Positions 23,889 to 36,243 of a DNA stretch of 64,000 bases are shown in pieces (within the stretch, counting starts at the first letter, position 1; each line of letters starts with the position of its first letter). Below the pieces are notes generated by a model. It ran no database searches. It was not told where the DNA came from and saw only the letters and a program-made list of their open reading frames with translations. This DNA comes from Juglans regia (lineage: Eukaryota; Streptophyta; Magnoliopsida; Fagales; Juglandaceae). The stretch spans positions 13,497,234 through 13,561,233 of the forward strand of contig NC_049903.1 in NCBI RefSeq assembly GCF_001411555.2. The letters run 5' to 3'. The position numbers and the translations under genes are program-made.

Positions 23889-24750
23889 TGTTGAAAATAT
23901 TTTCAAAATAATATATATAATATTTATTATTAATAATATTTTTGAGTTATTTTGGAAGTTGTGAATTAATTTGGCAAGAGAGAAGATATGGAAAAGTATA
24001 ACGTTTATTATAGTTTGGGTCTACACTCAAGCCATAAGCCTTTGATTGGCCTAGTGGTATTGTAGCTTCTTATGTAACGGCCATGGGATGGGTTCGAGTC
24101 ACACCTCTTCATTATTTTAATGATTTATGAAGAGGCCCAAGAGGCATGCAACGCATGGGCTCAAGGACGCACTGCATGCGGGCATGCACGAGGCGTAGCA
24201 ACGCATCAGGAGGGGCTCCTTGCGCAAGGCGCTGCGATGCTTAGAAACAAAACAAATTTAATTTCCCAAGCGCGCACCCGGTGATTCGAACTGGTGACAA
24301 ACAGTTCGAGTGGAAGCAAGGCAACCATTGGACTAAGTCCAACTGTTGTGTCCTTTGGCAACAAGCACAATATATGTACTGGTTCTGAATAGTTTTCAGA
24401 AATACAAAGAGTTATAACTTTTCGTTCACAACCTTTGGTTATCTATAAATAGACCCATTGGTCTGCCATTTGAAGATGACAGAATATAATTTCGAATTCT
24501 CTCTCTATCCCAAGTTCTTCACTTATTCATATTATTAGAACTTGTTAGAATCTGTTTGTTCTCGAGAGAACAGATTTCTAATTTTCTTGGTTGAATAGCA
24601 AAATCTGAGGGTATTCGGAGTCTAATTTCGTGCATAACGCAGTTAGACAAACAGACTTGTTCTGGGCTTCATTGTATCTTGGAGGTAAATTCGCTTGTAA
24701 CCCGTGTGCATACCGTTATTGGTGGGGGCGAATATTGTCTTAAGGAAAGC
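23889..24750 (+). repeat. Copia 5' LTR (end approximate) with two tRNA-like modules
   Basis: The first ~235 bases repeat at 29814-30060. The LTR opens with a 16-bp perfect palindrome TTGAAAATATTTTCAA (23891-23906, and 29816-29831 in the other LTR). Two pol III-promoter-like pairs are present: TGGCCTAGTGG (24047-24057) with GGTTCGAGTC (24091-24100) on the plus strand, and on the minus strand TAGTCCAATGG (24335-24325) with AGTTCGAATCACC (24292-24280). Confidence 0.7.
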
Positions 24751-24850
24751 GACATTGTAACGTGCCTTGAAGCAAACTTTCTCTGACTATTGTTTTTTTT
24801 TTTTGCTGCCCCATTTGTACCAACAATCTTAAGACAATAATCGATTACTA

Positions 24851-27800
24851 ATGGCACATAGTTTGAGAGAGTTTGCTGCGGATTTTGTTAAACTCGAACG
24901 TTTTGATAGAGCCAATTTTCGACGCTGGCAAAAGAAGATGCACTTTCTCCTGGCCAGTCTTAAAGTGGTGTATGTTCTAACCACTCCTAGGCCGCCTGCA
25001 AATGAGGATGAGACAATTGCTCAAAGTCGGGCAAGAATCAAGTGGGAACAAGACGACTACATCTGCAAGGGTCACATCTGCAATGCAATGTCTGACACAT
25101 TGTTCGACGCGTACCAGAACAAAGCAACAGCCAAGGATCTGTGGGACGCACTTGAGGCTAAGTATCTTTTAGAAGATGCTACAAGTAAGAAATTTCTGGC
25201 TACCAAATTTTTCAGTTATAAAATGGTAGACTCTAGGCCTATTGTTGAACAACTCAATGAAATTATGCATATTCTTGATCAATTCACTCAACACAATATG
25301 AAGATGGATGATTTTATATCGGTTTCATCCATTATCAATAAACTTCCTCCATCATGGAAAGACTACAAAAGAAGTCTAAAGCATAGAAAGGAGGAAATGT
25401 CTCTGGAAGATCTAAGCCAACATCTTCGTATAGAAGAGGAAATAAGGCTCAGAGATGGTAAAGAAGAGCGTGACTCTTTGACCTCTAATATGCATATGGT
25501 AGAGGAAGGAAAGACTCACAAAATTGGACAACTCAAGAAATCTGGATATGAAAACCGGAAGAGAAAGAATGACTTTGGAAGAAAACAAAGTTACTTCCAA
25601 GGCAAGAATCAGAAGAAACTGAGTGTAAATTGCTTTCAATGTGGAAAGTAGGGGTGTGCAAAATTCCAAAAATTCCGACTCCGTCCGACTTCCGCTCCGA
25701 CTTCGTCGGAGTCATCGGAATTCGGAGTCAGAATTCGGAGTAGCTCCGAATATCTATTCGGAGTCGGAGTCGGAGTCGGAGCTCCAAGAAGCTCCGATTC
25801 TGACTCCGAAATTTTTTTTACTGTACACTTTCGCTCGAGCGAGGTGTCGAGCGCAAGTCAAGCACACGTTGTATTGAACATTGGCTCGAGCGAAAGTCGA
25901 GCGGAAGTCAAGCGAACCTCGAGCGCACGTCGAGCGCACGTCGAGCTCCGATCTTATGTCGGAGCTCCTATAGGAGGTCGGAGCTCCGACCTCCGATCGG
26001 AGTCGGACTCCGACTCCAGTTCGGACTCGGAGTCGGAGCTCCAATTTGGCTTCGACTCTTGTCGGAGTCGGAGGTCGGAAACGAGCACTCCGACTCCGTC
26101 GGAGTCGGAGACCAGCCCTAGTGGAAAGCCAGGCCATTACAAAAGAGATTGTCGTTTCCTTAAAAAGAAACAACAAAACTCTGACTCCAAAGAGAATTTT
26201 ATGGCCATGATTTCTGAGGTCAATATTCTCGAAGGAGACAACTCTTGGTGGATTGACTCAGGAGCAACAAGACATGTTTGCAAAGACAAGAGTTTGTTTA
26301 AAAAGTATGAGTCGGAAGAAGATGGATGTGTTATCTACATGGGAAATTCATCCACTGCTACAGTTAAAGGCAAAGGCACAATAGATTTGGAGTTCACTTC
26401 TGGAAAAATGCTTACTCTCATGGATGTATATCATGTACCAGAAGTTAGGAAAAATCTTGTATCTGGTAGTCTTCTGAATAAGTATGGGTTTAAATTAGTC
26501 TTTGAGTCAGATAAATTTGTTCTGACCAAAGGGGGTAATTTTGTGGGGAAGGGATATCTGAGTGAAGGCATGTTCAAACTTAATATTAATAATAAAGTGA
26601 ATGTTTCTGCTTATATGATTGATTCATATTCTTTATGGCATTGTCGTTTAGGACATGTTCATGCTAGAAAGCTTGATGACATGGTTAATTTAAGTTTAAT
26701 TCCTAAATATGCTAAAGATGTGATAGATAAATGTAGAATATGCATGCAAACAAAAATTACAAGAAAACCTTTTTCTAGAGTAGAAAGGACTTCATCTTTA
26801 TTGCAATTAATACACAGTGATGTATGTGACATGCATAGCACGCCTACTAGAGGAGGTAAAAAATATTTTGTGACTTTTATAGATGATTTCTCTAGATATT
26901 GCTATGTTTATTTGATGCATTCAAAGGACCAAGTTTTGGATAATTTTAAGGCATATAAAAATGAAGCAGAAAATCAATGTGATGTCAAGATAAAATGTCT
27001 TAGATCCGATAGAGGAGGTGAATATCACTTTCCTGCTTATTGTGAATCTGTAAGCATTATTCATGAAACTACTATGGCTTACACTCCACAACAAAATGGA
27101 GTGGCAGAAAGGAAAAACAGAACTTTAGTAGAAATGGTTAATGCCATGCTTACTAATTCTGGTTTAAACAAAAGTTTTTGGGGAGAAGCAATGCTGACAG
27201 CATGCTATATTTTGAATAGAATACCCCACAAGAAAATTAAAGTTTCTCCATATGAATTATGGAAGAAAAGAAAACCAAACTTAAATCATTTTAAAGTTTG
27301 GGGTTGTCGAGCCATAGTTAGATTACCTGAACCTAAGATAAAGAAGTTAGGACAAAAAGCCATTGAGTGCATTTTCTTAGGTTATGCACATCACAGTGTT
27401 GGCTATAGATTCCTAGTTGTGGAACCTAACGGTTCTGTTGATGTCAATACAGTGATTGAATCCAGGGATGCTGAATTTTTTGAAAATAGATTCAGTGAAA
27501 TTCCACTTTTTAATGATAAAATAGTGGAATTAGACAGATCATTTGAAAATAATGGTGAATCTGGTGAACCATTTGAACCAAGAAGGAGCAAACGAGTCAG
27601 AACTGAAAAGTCATTTGGACCAGATTTTGTTGTGTACTTGGTAGATGGTACAGGAGATTCATCTTGTAACCAAATCATGATTACACACAATGTTGATAAT
27701 GATCCTATGACGTATGAAGAGGCTATGAAGTCTCAGGATGTAGCTTTTTGGAAAGAAGCTATTAATGATGAAATGGATTCAATCACGGGTAATAATACTT

Positions 27801-29242
27801 GGAAATTAGTAGATTTACCTCCTGGTTCGACACTTATTGGTTGCAAATGGATTTTTAAAAGAAAACTGAAAGTAGATGGAACAATTGAAAAGTTTAAGAC
27901 AAGACTAGTAGCAAAGGGTTTTACCCAGAAGACAAGGTTAGATTATTTTGATACCTACGCACCAGTTGCTAGGATTGCTACTATCAGAACTTTGATTGCC
28001 TTAGCAGCCATCTACAAGTTTGAAATCCATCAAATGGATGTTAAGACTGCCTTCTTGAATGGTGAATTAGAAGAAGAAATTTACATGGAACAACCCGAGG
28101 GGTTTGTCATGCTTGGCCAAGGACATAAAGTTTGTAAATTGGTTAAGTCACTTTATGGACTTAAACAAGCACCAAAACAATGGCACGAAAAGTTTGATAA
28201 AGCTGTAGTGAAAAATGGTTTTAGGATACATGAATCTGATAAATGTGTCTACAGCAAGTTCAATGGAAATAAAGGTGTTATAATATGCTTATATGTGGAT
28301 GACATGTTGATTTTTGGCACTGATAATATGAGCATTGAAAGTACTAAGAAATTTTTGTCATCAAATTTCCATATGAAGGATTTGGGTATTGCAAATGTGA
28401 TTTTGGGTATTAGAATTATAAGAAATGATAATGGTATAACTCTAACCCAATCACATTATATTGAGAAAATATTGAAAAATTTTAATTACTTTGATTGCAA
28501 ACCCATGGCTACACCTTTTGACTCAAATTTAAAATTGTATCCTAATACTGGGAGAGCAGTGGAATAACTTGAATATGCTAGAGTTATTGGTTGTCTAATG
28601 TATGCTATGACATGTACTAGACCTGATATTGCATTTGCAGTAGGCAAACTTAGTAGGTACACTAGTAACCCTAGTCATATTCATTGGATAGCTGTACAAA
28701 GAATTTTCAAATATTTGAGAAATATCATAAATTATGGTATTGAGTACAGCGGATTTCCTTCGGTAGTAGAAGGATACACAGATGCAAGTTGGATAACTGA
28801 GCATGATGATCACAAGTCAACCAGTGGGTGGATATTCACCCTTGGTGGAGTAGCAATCTCCTGGGGATCAAAGAAGCAGACATGCATAATTGACTCTACC
28901 ATGGCAGCAGAGTTTGTAGCATTGGCTTCTTGTAGCAAAGAGGCAGAGTGGCTGAGAAATTTATTAATAGAGATTTCGATTTGGCCAAAACCAATGCAAC
29001 CAATATCTTTGCATTGTGACAGTCAGGCTACACTGTCGCAGGCCTATAGCCATATATATAATGGCAAGTCTAGGCATATTGGTTTACGACATAGCTATGT
29101 GAGGCAATTACTCACAGATGGAGTAATTACAATTAATTTTGTGAGATCTTGTCAAAATTTGGCAGATCCATTAACTAAAGGACTTGCAAGGGATTTGATG
29201 TGGAAGACATCAAAGGGGATGGGTTTAAAGCCAATACAATAA
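24851..29242 (+). pseudogene. Copia gag-pol with a nested hAT insertion and a stop in pol
   Basis: One reading frame throughout. Gag (24851-25648): LERFDRANFRRWQKKMHF...LWDALEAKYL, ending in the zinc knuckle CFQCGK. After the insertion the knuckle resumes as PGHYKRDC, then protease (WWIDSGATRHVC), integrase (LWHCRLGHV; RSDRGGEY; PQQNGVAERKNR), reverse transcriptase (KTAFLNGELEEEIYM; LYVDDM) and RNase H (GYTDASW; SKKQ; TMAAEFVALA; KSRHIGLRHSYVRQ), stopping at 29242. Two defects: TAG at 25649-25651 from the first bases of the nested element, and TAA at 28565-28567 where CAA (Gln) is expected before LEYARVIG. The 570 bp from the stop to the purine tract are non-coding. The structure suggests the Tork/TAR side of Copia (inference). 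Confidence 0.9.
25641..26128. mobile_element. hAT-like miniature element inside the Copia zinc knuckle
   Basis: The exact 8-bp duplication GTGGAAAG at 25641-25648 and 26121-26128 flanks a 472-bp element (25649-26120) with ends TAGGGGTGTG and, inverted, TAGGGCTGGT. The inside is built of TCGGAG/CTCCGA hexamers on both strands and CGCTCGAGCG-type palindromes (25830-25950). Its Ser/Glu-rich frames are repeat translation. Element plus one duplication is 480 bp, a multiple of three. Confidence 0.9.
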
Positions 29243-29813
29243 AATCACCAATAATGGAAACTCGACTCAACTCTTGAACATATCAAGACTTGAGTTTAAT
29301 GAGCAAAGTACATTATATGTTCGTGATTTGTAAGCACTGTGATATTTAAATTAGTTTTCAAACTAATTTAATCATCCCAAGGTTTGAAGTGCTTGGTACT
29401 GTAATGAAAAGGAGAGGTTGAGCAATAAGCTCTTAATAGACTTATAACATGGTTATGTTAAAGTGTTTAGTTACAGGACACTTTTGATAAGTCTACCTAT
29501 ATGAGTGTCGGGGGTGGTGCCGCCTCCTATGCGAATTAAGGTTTTGTCACTAGAGCGCTCATGAAACCAGGATATAGACACAAGGCCAATCCACGTGTCG
29601 GCTTTTATGAACTACCCAAAGAGAAGAAAGTTTATATGTGAGATATATCCGGCTAATCGTATAGAATCGCTAGTTCAAAGCATTGTCTACTATGCCATTC
29701 TGGTTAGCTTTGATGTATTTTCACTATGTGAAGGTTCAAGTCCAAAAGATACCTTCATTTATGTATAAGTTTTCCTATTCTAACCAGGATGTATTTTGAA
29801 AATGGCGGGGGAT

Positions 29814-30060
29814 TGTTGAAAATATTTTCAAAATAATATATATAATATTTATTATTAATAATATTTTTGGGTTATTTTGGAAGTTGTGAATTAATTTGGC
29901 AAGAGAGAAGATATGGAAAAGTATAACGTTTATTATAGTTTGGGTCTACACTCAAGCCATAAGCCTTTGATTGGCCTAGTGGTATTGTAGCTTCTTATGT
30001 AACGGCCATGGGATGGGTTCAAGTCACACCTCTTCATTATTTTGCGGATTTATGAAGAGG
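29814..30060 (+). repeat. Copia 3' LTR, truncated
   Basis: Matches the start of the LTR at 23889 with a handful of differences and stops after GAAGAGGCATGCAA, where a short shared string joins pseudogene A sequence. Confidence 0.88.
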
Positions 30061-33000
30061 CATGCAAGATGGAATTATTTCACCCATTTCACAGGAATGT
30101 TCTCCAGAAATAACACCAAAGGAGGTCACATGATGAACCCCCATCCAAAGTAGGATTTCACGTATATGAATTTATTATTGGCACTGTCTTTTGAATTATT
30201 TTAAACTTAAACTAGCAAATTTATGGTGGTTTAATGTAGAAATTGATGATTTGTCTCAAAAGCTAGCTCCTCATTCACAAATTCTATATGTTATATATAA
30301 CTTAAAGGAATATGCTTCTGAGTACCAAATATCAAAATACAAAAATGGATCAAAATATCATGCAAACTTTATACAGAAGTTCGGACGGAAAACATACTAG
30401 CGGTAATCTCTTCCCTTGATCCATTCTGGAATAGGCCCATTGAGCAAGTTAGCTGTCAGATATCTATCCAATGATCAAGAAAATCACAATTTAGTTAGAA
30501 ACATTCGTGTTGTTCTTAGTTCAAACTATGTACAAAAAAGAACATTTTGAACTCTAATCTTTTATGACTGATTATACATGTATGAACATTTCAGACGTGT
30601 GATTTGGTATCATAATGCTCCATTCCAAGAGCATGAATGTTAAAACTTTTGTCTCATCTCTTCCGTAAGCTACAGTCTTAAGGGTGATGATTCTGTGAAT
30701 ATGAGCTAGTTGTGTTCTTTTAATTGTATAGTTATTAGTACATAGACAAGCTGCTGCATTAATTTTTTTTTAACGAACTTGCAAATAGTCACAGTACTTG
30801 AATGGATTAAAAATTAAACTGGTACCAAAGCCTAAAGCTATTAGCTAGGGTTCATCATGATGAACCAGAAAAAAAAATAAGACCAAAAAGATTTAATCAT
30901 TTTGGGAAATAAGACAATTTCATATTTCAAGCTTAACACATGCGGAAAAGACCCTGAGTCATCATTTTTTGTAAGTTAGTGACCCTCATGAATTAGATTG
31001 CATACATGGTGTCCAATTTCGTTAGACCTCCAAAATCTGGAATGTTTCCTTCCAATCTGTTGAAACTGAGATCTCTGCCAAAAGGGTGGAATTCGATGTT
31101 ATAAGAACACAAAATTATTAAATAACTGTTCAAGTGAACATGGAGAGCAATGCATGTTCAATAAATGAGATGAAGATTTAAAATTTAGAGAGAAAAATAA
31201 AGCAATTAAAGATAAAGAAAATTGATAAATCTGGATTGAGTAGGCTTCTTTGACAGATGGCTTCTAGATTTTGAAGTGCCAGGGTATTCTCCTTTCTTAT
31301 ATCCATGTATAGTACATAATTATTATCATCAGTAGAAATTAATATTCAGTATATTGATACCATAGGGCTATACAAATATGGGTACAACAGATTGATAGAG
31401 ATGTCGATAAAATTTTCGACTACTTAAATCTCTGGAGATGTAACTATATATCATAGTTTCTTTTCAGGATCCGCGAATGCCTAGTATGGATCGGATGAGA
31501 AAATAGTTGCATGGAGTAATCCAAGTGCACACAAATGGTACTTTTAGCTATAGCAACAGTTGAATGGGCTGAAGCAGCTTGAATTCTTTCATTCACTCAC
31601 TCTCCAAAAAAACATTCATGTGATATGCCTAACATAAATTCTGGATCTGCTTGTCACTTTCATGTATCATGTAGTTATGCAGTAAAACACTCTTAGTCAT
31701 CAAACACAACTAGGAGAATGTAATCAGCTTCATGTAATACCAAACTACAGCGATGGACAGGTGTACAAAAACCAGGCAATTTATTTTCATATAGTCTATT
31801 GGCTTACTTGGCATTAAAAGGTCTCTAATTTCTACAAATTTCTAGTATTAGCATTTAGTAACTTATCAAATTGCAAGAAGCTTCACCGGTGGGATTATAT
31901 CTACACGTTTCAACATAAAAATCATTCTAAATGTCTTCATATCCATTCACTTCACTAAAAATTATAGAGAATAATGAACCAAAGAATTACAATTTATTCA
32001 GGTGTGTCATATTTGATATATATGGAGGGATTTTTCCAGAGATATTACAGCTCCTCAACATCCTGAACCAGAAACCAAACAAGATGTAAGTAAAACTGCT
32101 AAAAACTGTGCATTATTGTAATTGCATGGTTCTTTTCCAAATAAAAACACCTTACAAGTGTTTCATTCCTCCCATGTTCTGTAATGGTGGAAAAAGTGAA
32201 CCCTCTCCACGTAAGTCACTAATTCTTCTGCACAAAATTGCATCATCCACAACTGTTATTGTCTTAAGCAATAGAATTTGCTGATATAAAAATCAAAAGA
32301 ATGTATGATTTTTAGAACTCAACAACCGTCATACTTAGAAGGAATAACTCACAGCTCGGTCAAATTACTCAAGACTGAAAGGCTAGAAGGAATGGGCCCC
32401 TCAATACCACTAGCTTGGATCTCTCTGTAAGAACACAATTTGGGATCAATTTAGATTTCACCTGGTGTTTTTCAGTAAAAGAGATTTACAATGTATTGTA
32501 GGAAATCACATACAATGCCTGAAGTTGTTTCCAGCTTCCAAAGAACTCAGGCATTCTTCCGGCAAAGTTGTTACTGCTAATCCTCCTATATATGGGTCAA
32601 ATGAAACAAAAACCCAAACGTTATCAAAGAAAAATCTGAAGATACTGCTTGTAAACAGATGGAGAAGTTTACAACCACTTACAGATTTTTCAATTTGGTC
32701 AGATTTGTGAGAGTGGTGGGCAACTCTCCAGTGAGATTGTTGGCATTAAGAGTGCTGCATCCACCAGATTGAAATTTAAGACTGATTCAACTAATTCTAC
32801 TTTTAGATTATTCAATAAATCATAAAAAAATATCAAAATGATTAAACAAATGTCATATGGAAAAAGACAAGGAAGGAAAGAAACGCTGACAGAGTCTCCA
32901 AGTCAACCAAGTTCCCAAGCTCTGGGGGAATAGGTCCAGAAAACAGGTTGCTTTCTATGCTCCTGAAAAGTAGTCCTTTCAAATTACAGAAGTGATAAAC

Positions 33001-33174
33001 CAATTGAAACTTTTCAATAGTTTAACAAAGTGATCCAGAGCTTACAGGGTTTGAAGAGTAGTGATGTTTCCCAAGTAGTCAATACGTCCTGATAAGTTGT
33101 TGGCACTGATGGACCTGCACTTGATTCATTCCATTAGTTCAGTAATTAGCTTTTACAGACTAACCTTGGATGTG
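30061..33174 (-). other. Pseudogene A introns 5-13
   Basis: Non-coding sequence between the surviving LRR exons, alignable by eye with gene B introns (for example 30066-30160 with 45361-45440). No separate gene is seen. Confidence 0.7.
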
Positions 33175-36100
33175 AAAGTTGTAACACCCCGATCCCGTAG
33201 GTCCGGAGAGTTGGCTCTTAATACTTAAAATTTATTTAAATAACACAACTATAAAATCCAGAAATTCCATAAAATATTAATCCACTTAATCAAACCAAAA
33301 ATCTAAGTTCCTTTATGGCAACAATAAAGAAATCCCCAATAACATAAATTAGAAATTCTCCAAAAACTCGAAAACATCATCAACTCATCAAATCAAATAC
33401 CCGAAAAATAAATCAGTCTACTAACTACGACTCTCAAATAAGCATTTGTACCCTCAGACACTTATTCCACTACGATCATCACACCTTGCTAAACTTTCTA
33501 CTCTTGTTCTCCAGCTGAATCATCAAAATTATCTGAAATATATATGGAGATAAGGGATGAGTTATCAACAACTCAGTAAGCAGAGGACATATACTAGTGT
33601 GTAAACATGAGCATTTACAGAAAACAGAATGCAAAACAAATATTTTCTTTCAGAATGCAGAAACAGAATAATGTTTTCAAGATGTAGCGTCATAACATGT
33701 CATCAAAAATATCAGCGCGAGAGATCGAAAATATTCATAATCAAAAATTCCTTTGGCATAGTATAAACTGAAACATCACATCTTATCTTATCAAATCAGA
33801 ACAAATACCATGTTTAACCCCCGTGGTAGGGTTGTGCAAACCCCGGTAGCTAACCGAGCAGAACCAGAATGTGAATCTTCCCCTTATTCATTCTCGAAGC
33901 CCCGAGTGTGCACATAGGAAAGACCACCCAGAAAACCACTTTGTTTCCAAAGTGGGTGCACCAGAAACAGAAAAGTTGGTACCAACCCGAACAGAGGCCA
34001 CAGTTTTACACCCGTGGTGAGGTCAGAACGGAACAGAAACAGAAACAGAATGTTATGCCAGAGGTTTTCAGAAATCACATCAGATCATATCAGAGTACAG
34101 AAAATCTTCAGGATAGAACAAAAATCATATCACAACATAATTTAGGCACAAATTTCATATTCGCTCTATTTTTCAAAGTTTAGAAACAGAATGTCAGAAA
34201 TAAGCTCATGTCTATACCAGTCATGACAGAAAATAATTTCTTCTTAAACAAAATCTCATGAGTAATGCAAAACAAATAACTGAGGCAGTTCAAATTTCTT
34301 TTCAGTATCAAATATGTATATTTTTCAAAAATAACCTCAGCTCATTTTATTTTAAATGCAAAGTCTAACATAGGAACCCCGCTTACCTGAACTTCTTAGA
34401 TTTTTCGAAAATTCCTCAAAAACGTCGGACAATAATTAATCGTCACCTACAAAATAATCACGTAATTCTCATAAATTTTCAATTAATCACGTATTTCGAT
34501 ATTTAATCCTAAGCTTATAAAATAACCTATTTAATTCCTCAAAACCTAAAATTACCAATCATCACTTTCTAAGATCGTCAATGCCAATTTAATACTATGA
34601 CTAACACATTTAAAAGTCAGACCTATTTATTAATGAAAACAACTTATGAAGTTTAATACTAAGTGATATAATTCTCCCAAAATATTTTAAAATAAACCAT
34701 AACTATTATTAAAAAGACTAAAATATATCTAAAATGTAGAAATAACAATACAACAATATTATTTACTCTTAAAATAAACCTTTACTTAATAACATGTTAA
34801 AATACTTAAGCGATTTAAGGTAAGTACAAGTAAAAATTTCGTTAAATAATACTAAACAAAAAGCTTTAATCGTAATCTAAAAGTTTAAAATAAAATTTCA
34901 CAATTACTAAAATAATTTGCTACCAAAGTACACTTTGAAAATCCTATTATTGTATGTAAACTTTTCTTATACCACCCGTATAAACCACGTAAAAACAGAC
35001 CAAAAATATATCAACTTGAACACATTCTAAAACTAAGGGTAAATCTGTAATTCATTTTCAAATACCATGCAAAAATAAGTTTACATATACTGGAATTGCA
35101 TTCACGCAGCCTCGGTGCACAACCGTGAGAACAGGGGCGAGGTACTCACCGCCAAGGGAGGAGCTGCGCGCGACGCGACGAAGAAGGTCACGGTGGTGAG
35201 GCACTGAGAGAGAGAAAGATAAGTGAGAGAGAGAGAGAGAGAGAGATACGAGAGCACCGAGAAGAAGACGGAGAGAGAGAGAGGACTCCTTACCGAGAGA
35301 GTTACATGCGGCGACGGCCTGGGGTGGCTATCGTCGGTGGCACGGCGAGGCGTGGCTGAGGTGCTGGATTACGGGTTCCCTTTGCGCCGCGGAGGAGACG
35401 CCCGAAACTGCCGTGCTTGGGGGAGCAACTAATGCTCTGTTTTTCGGACTCAAAACAGAGGAGTTTTGACTCACTCTGTAGATGGTTGTTTCTCAGCACT
35501 CTGGTGGTGGTGCAGGTCGAGTACGGCGGAGAAGCTGGGCTCCAGTGATGGCCAAGAGGAGGTGATGCACGGCGAGGTGGAGTTGTGATCCGTGGAGATG
35601 CAAAGCATGCACGGTTGCGTCGATTTCGTTTGGGAGGGCAGCGTGAATTCTGGTCGATGCACGGTGGAGATGGGTTAGCTGATCAGAGGCTTACGAGGGG
35701 TGCACTGGTGGCGGTAAAAGGGACGACGGAGGGCTGGTTTACGTGGGGTGACTCTCGGTATGGGAGTGCATGCAACCGAGGGAATGGAGGCTGGAGGCTG
35801 AGGAGGAAGAAGAAGAAAAAAAAAAAATATACTAGGCTAAGGTTTCGCGTAGGAGGGCAGCGGCGGAAGCATCTTCGAATACGTACGTATATAAATATAT
35901 AAGTGGAGGAACAAGAAAAAATAAAACCCTAGAGAAGTAGACGTGTGAGCGGATGGAGATGAGCGTGTGTGAGCATGCACGACTTGAACGAAAAGAGAAA
36001 AAATAAACTTACGGGAAATAAGAGATAAAGACCGAAAGAGAAGGAATTAAAAATGAAACATCCGGAAAAAAAATAAAAATAAACGGCCAAGATCTCCAAA

Positions 36101-36243
36101 TTAAAAGAAAAAAAAACGCTACTCAAAATCGTAAATTAAGAACCTAAAAAAAAAAAAAACAAACAATCAAGTTATAAAAAAAATAAATAAGTAAAAATCA
36201 AAAGTCCAACTATACCAATTTTAGGTCCGGGTGCTACAAAAGT
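33175..36243 (-). mobile_element. Solo long LTR (copy 3) in intron 4 of pseudogene A
   Basis: 3059 bp (33180-36238), plus-strand ends TGTAACACCCCG and GGGTGCTACA, flanked by the exact 5-bp duplication AAAGT at 33175-33179 and 36239-36243. Gene B has the empty site near 48817-48830 (GGATGTGAAAGTTC). It carries the hairpin TGAGTTATCAACAACTCA (33558-33575) and AACCCCGCTTACCTG (34375-34389). A GA-rich and GC-rich stretch at 35100-35900 includes (GA)n at 35225-35246. Frames there are not convincing genes. Confidence 0.92.

Larger units (their letters stand above)
23889..30060 (+). mobile_element. Copia retrotransposon in pseudogene A, 3' LTR truncated
   Basis: The 5' LTR starts TGTTGAAAATATTTTC at 23889; the 3' LTR starts identically at 29814 after a purine tract (GGCGGGGGA). 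Only about 247 bp of the 3' LTR remain, then the sequence joins intron 13 of pseudogene A. The 5' LTR end is not fixed because its partner is truncated; it lies somewhere between about 24600 and 24800. No target duplication is visible since the right edge is a deletion. LTR copies differ at several positions over the shared part, so it is older than the Copia at 1098. A hAT-like element is nested in the gag zinc knuckle. Confidence 0.88.

Noticed and set aside
24047..24100. Functional tRNA gene
   Set aside because: Box-like motifs are present but the flanks do not form an acceptor stem by eye, and the module repeats in both LTRs.
25844..26110. Ser/Glu- and Arg-rich open frames on both strands
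   Set aside because: They translate TCGGAG hexamers and CTCGAG motifs of the nested hAT-like element; long frames on both strands are expected from such repeats.
35223..35902. Possible GC-rich coding exon inside the 33180-36238 LTR
   Set aside because: (GA)n and GC-rich LTR leader; frames lack motifs and no splice pattern supports them.
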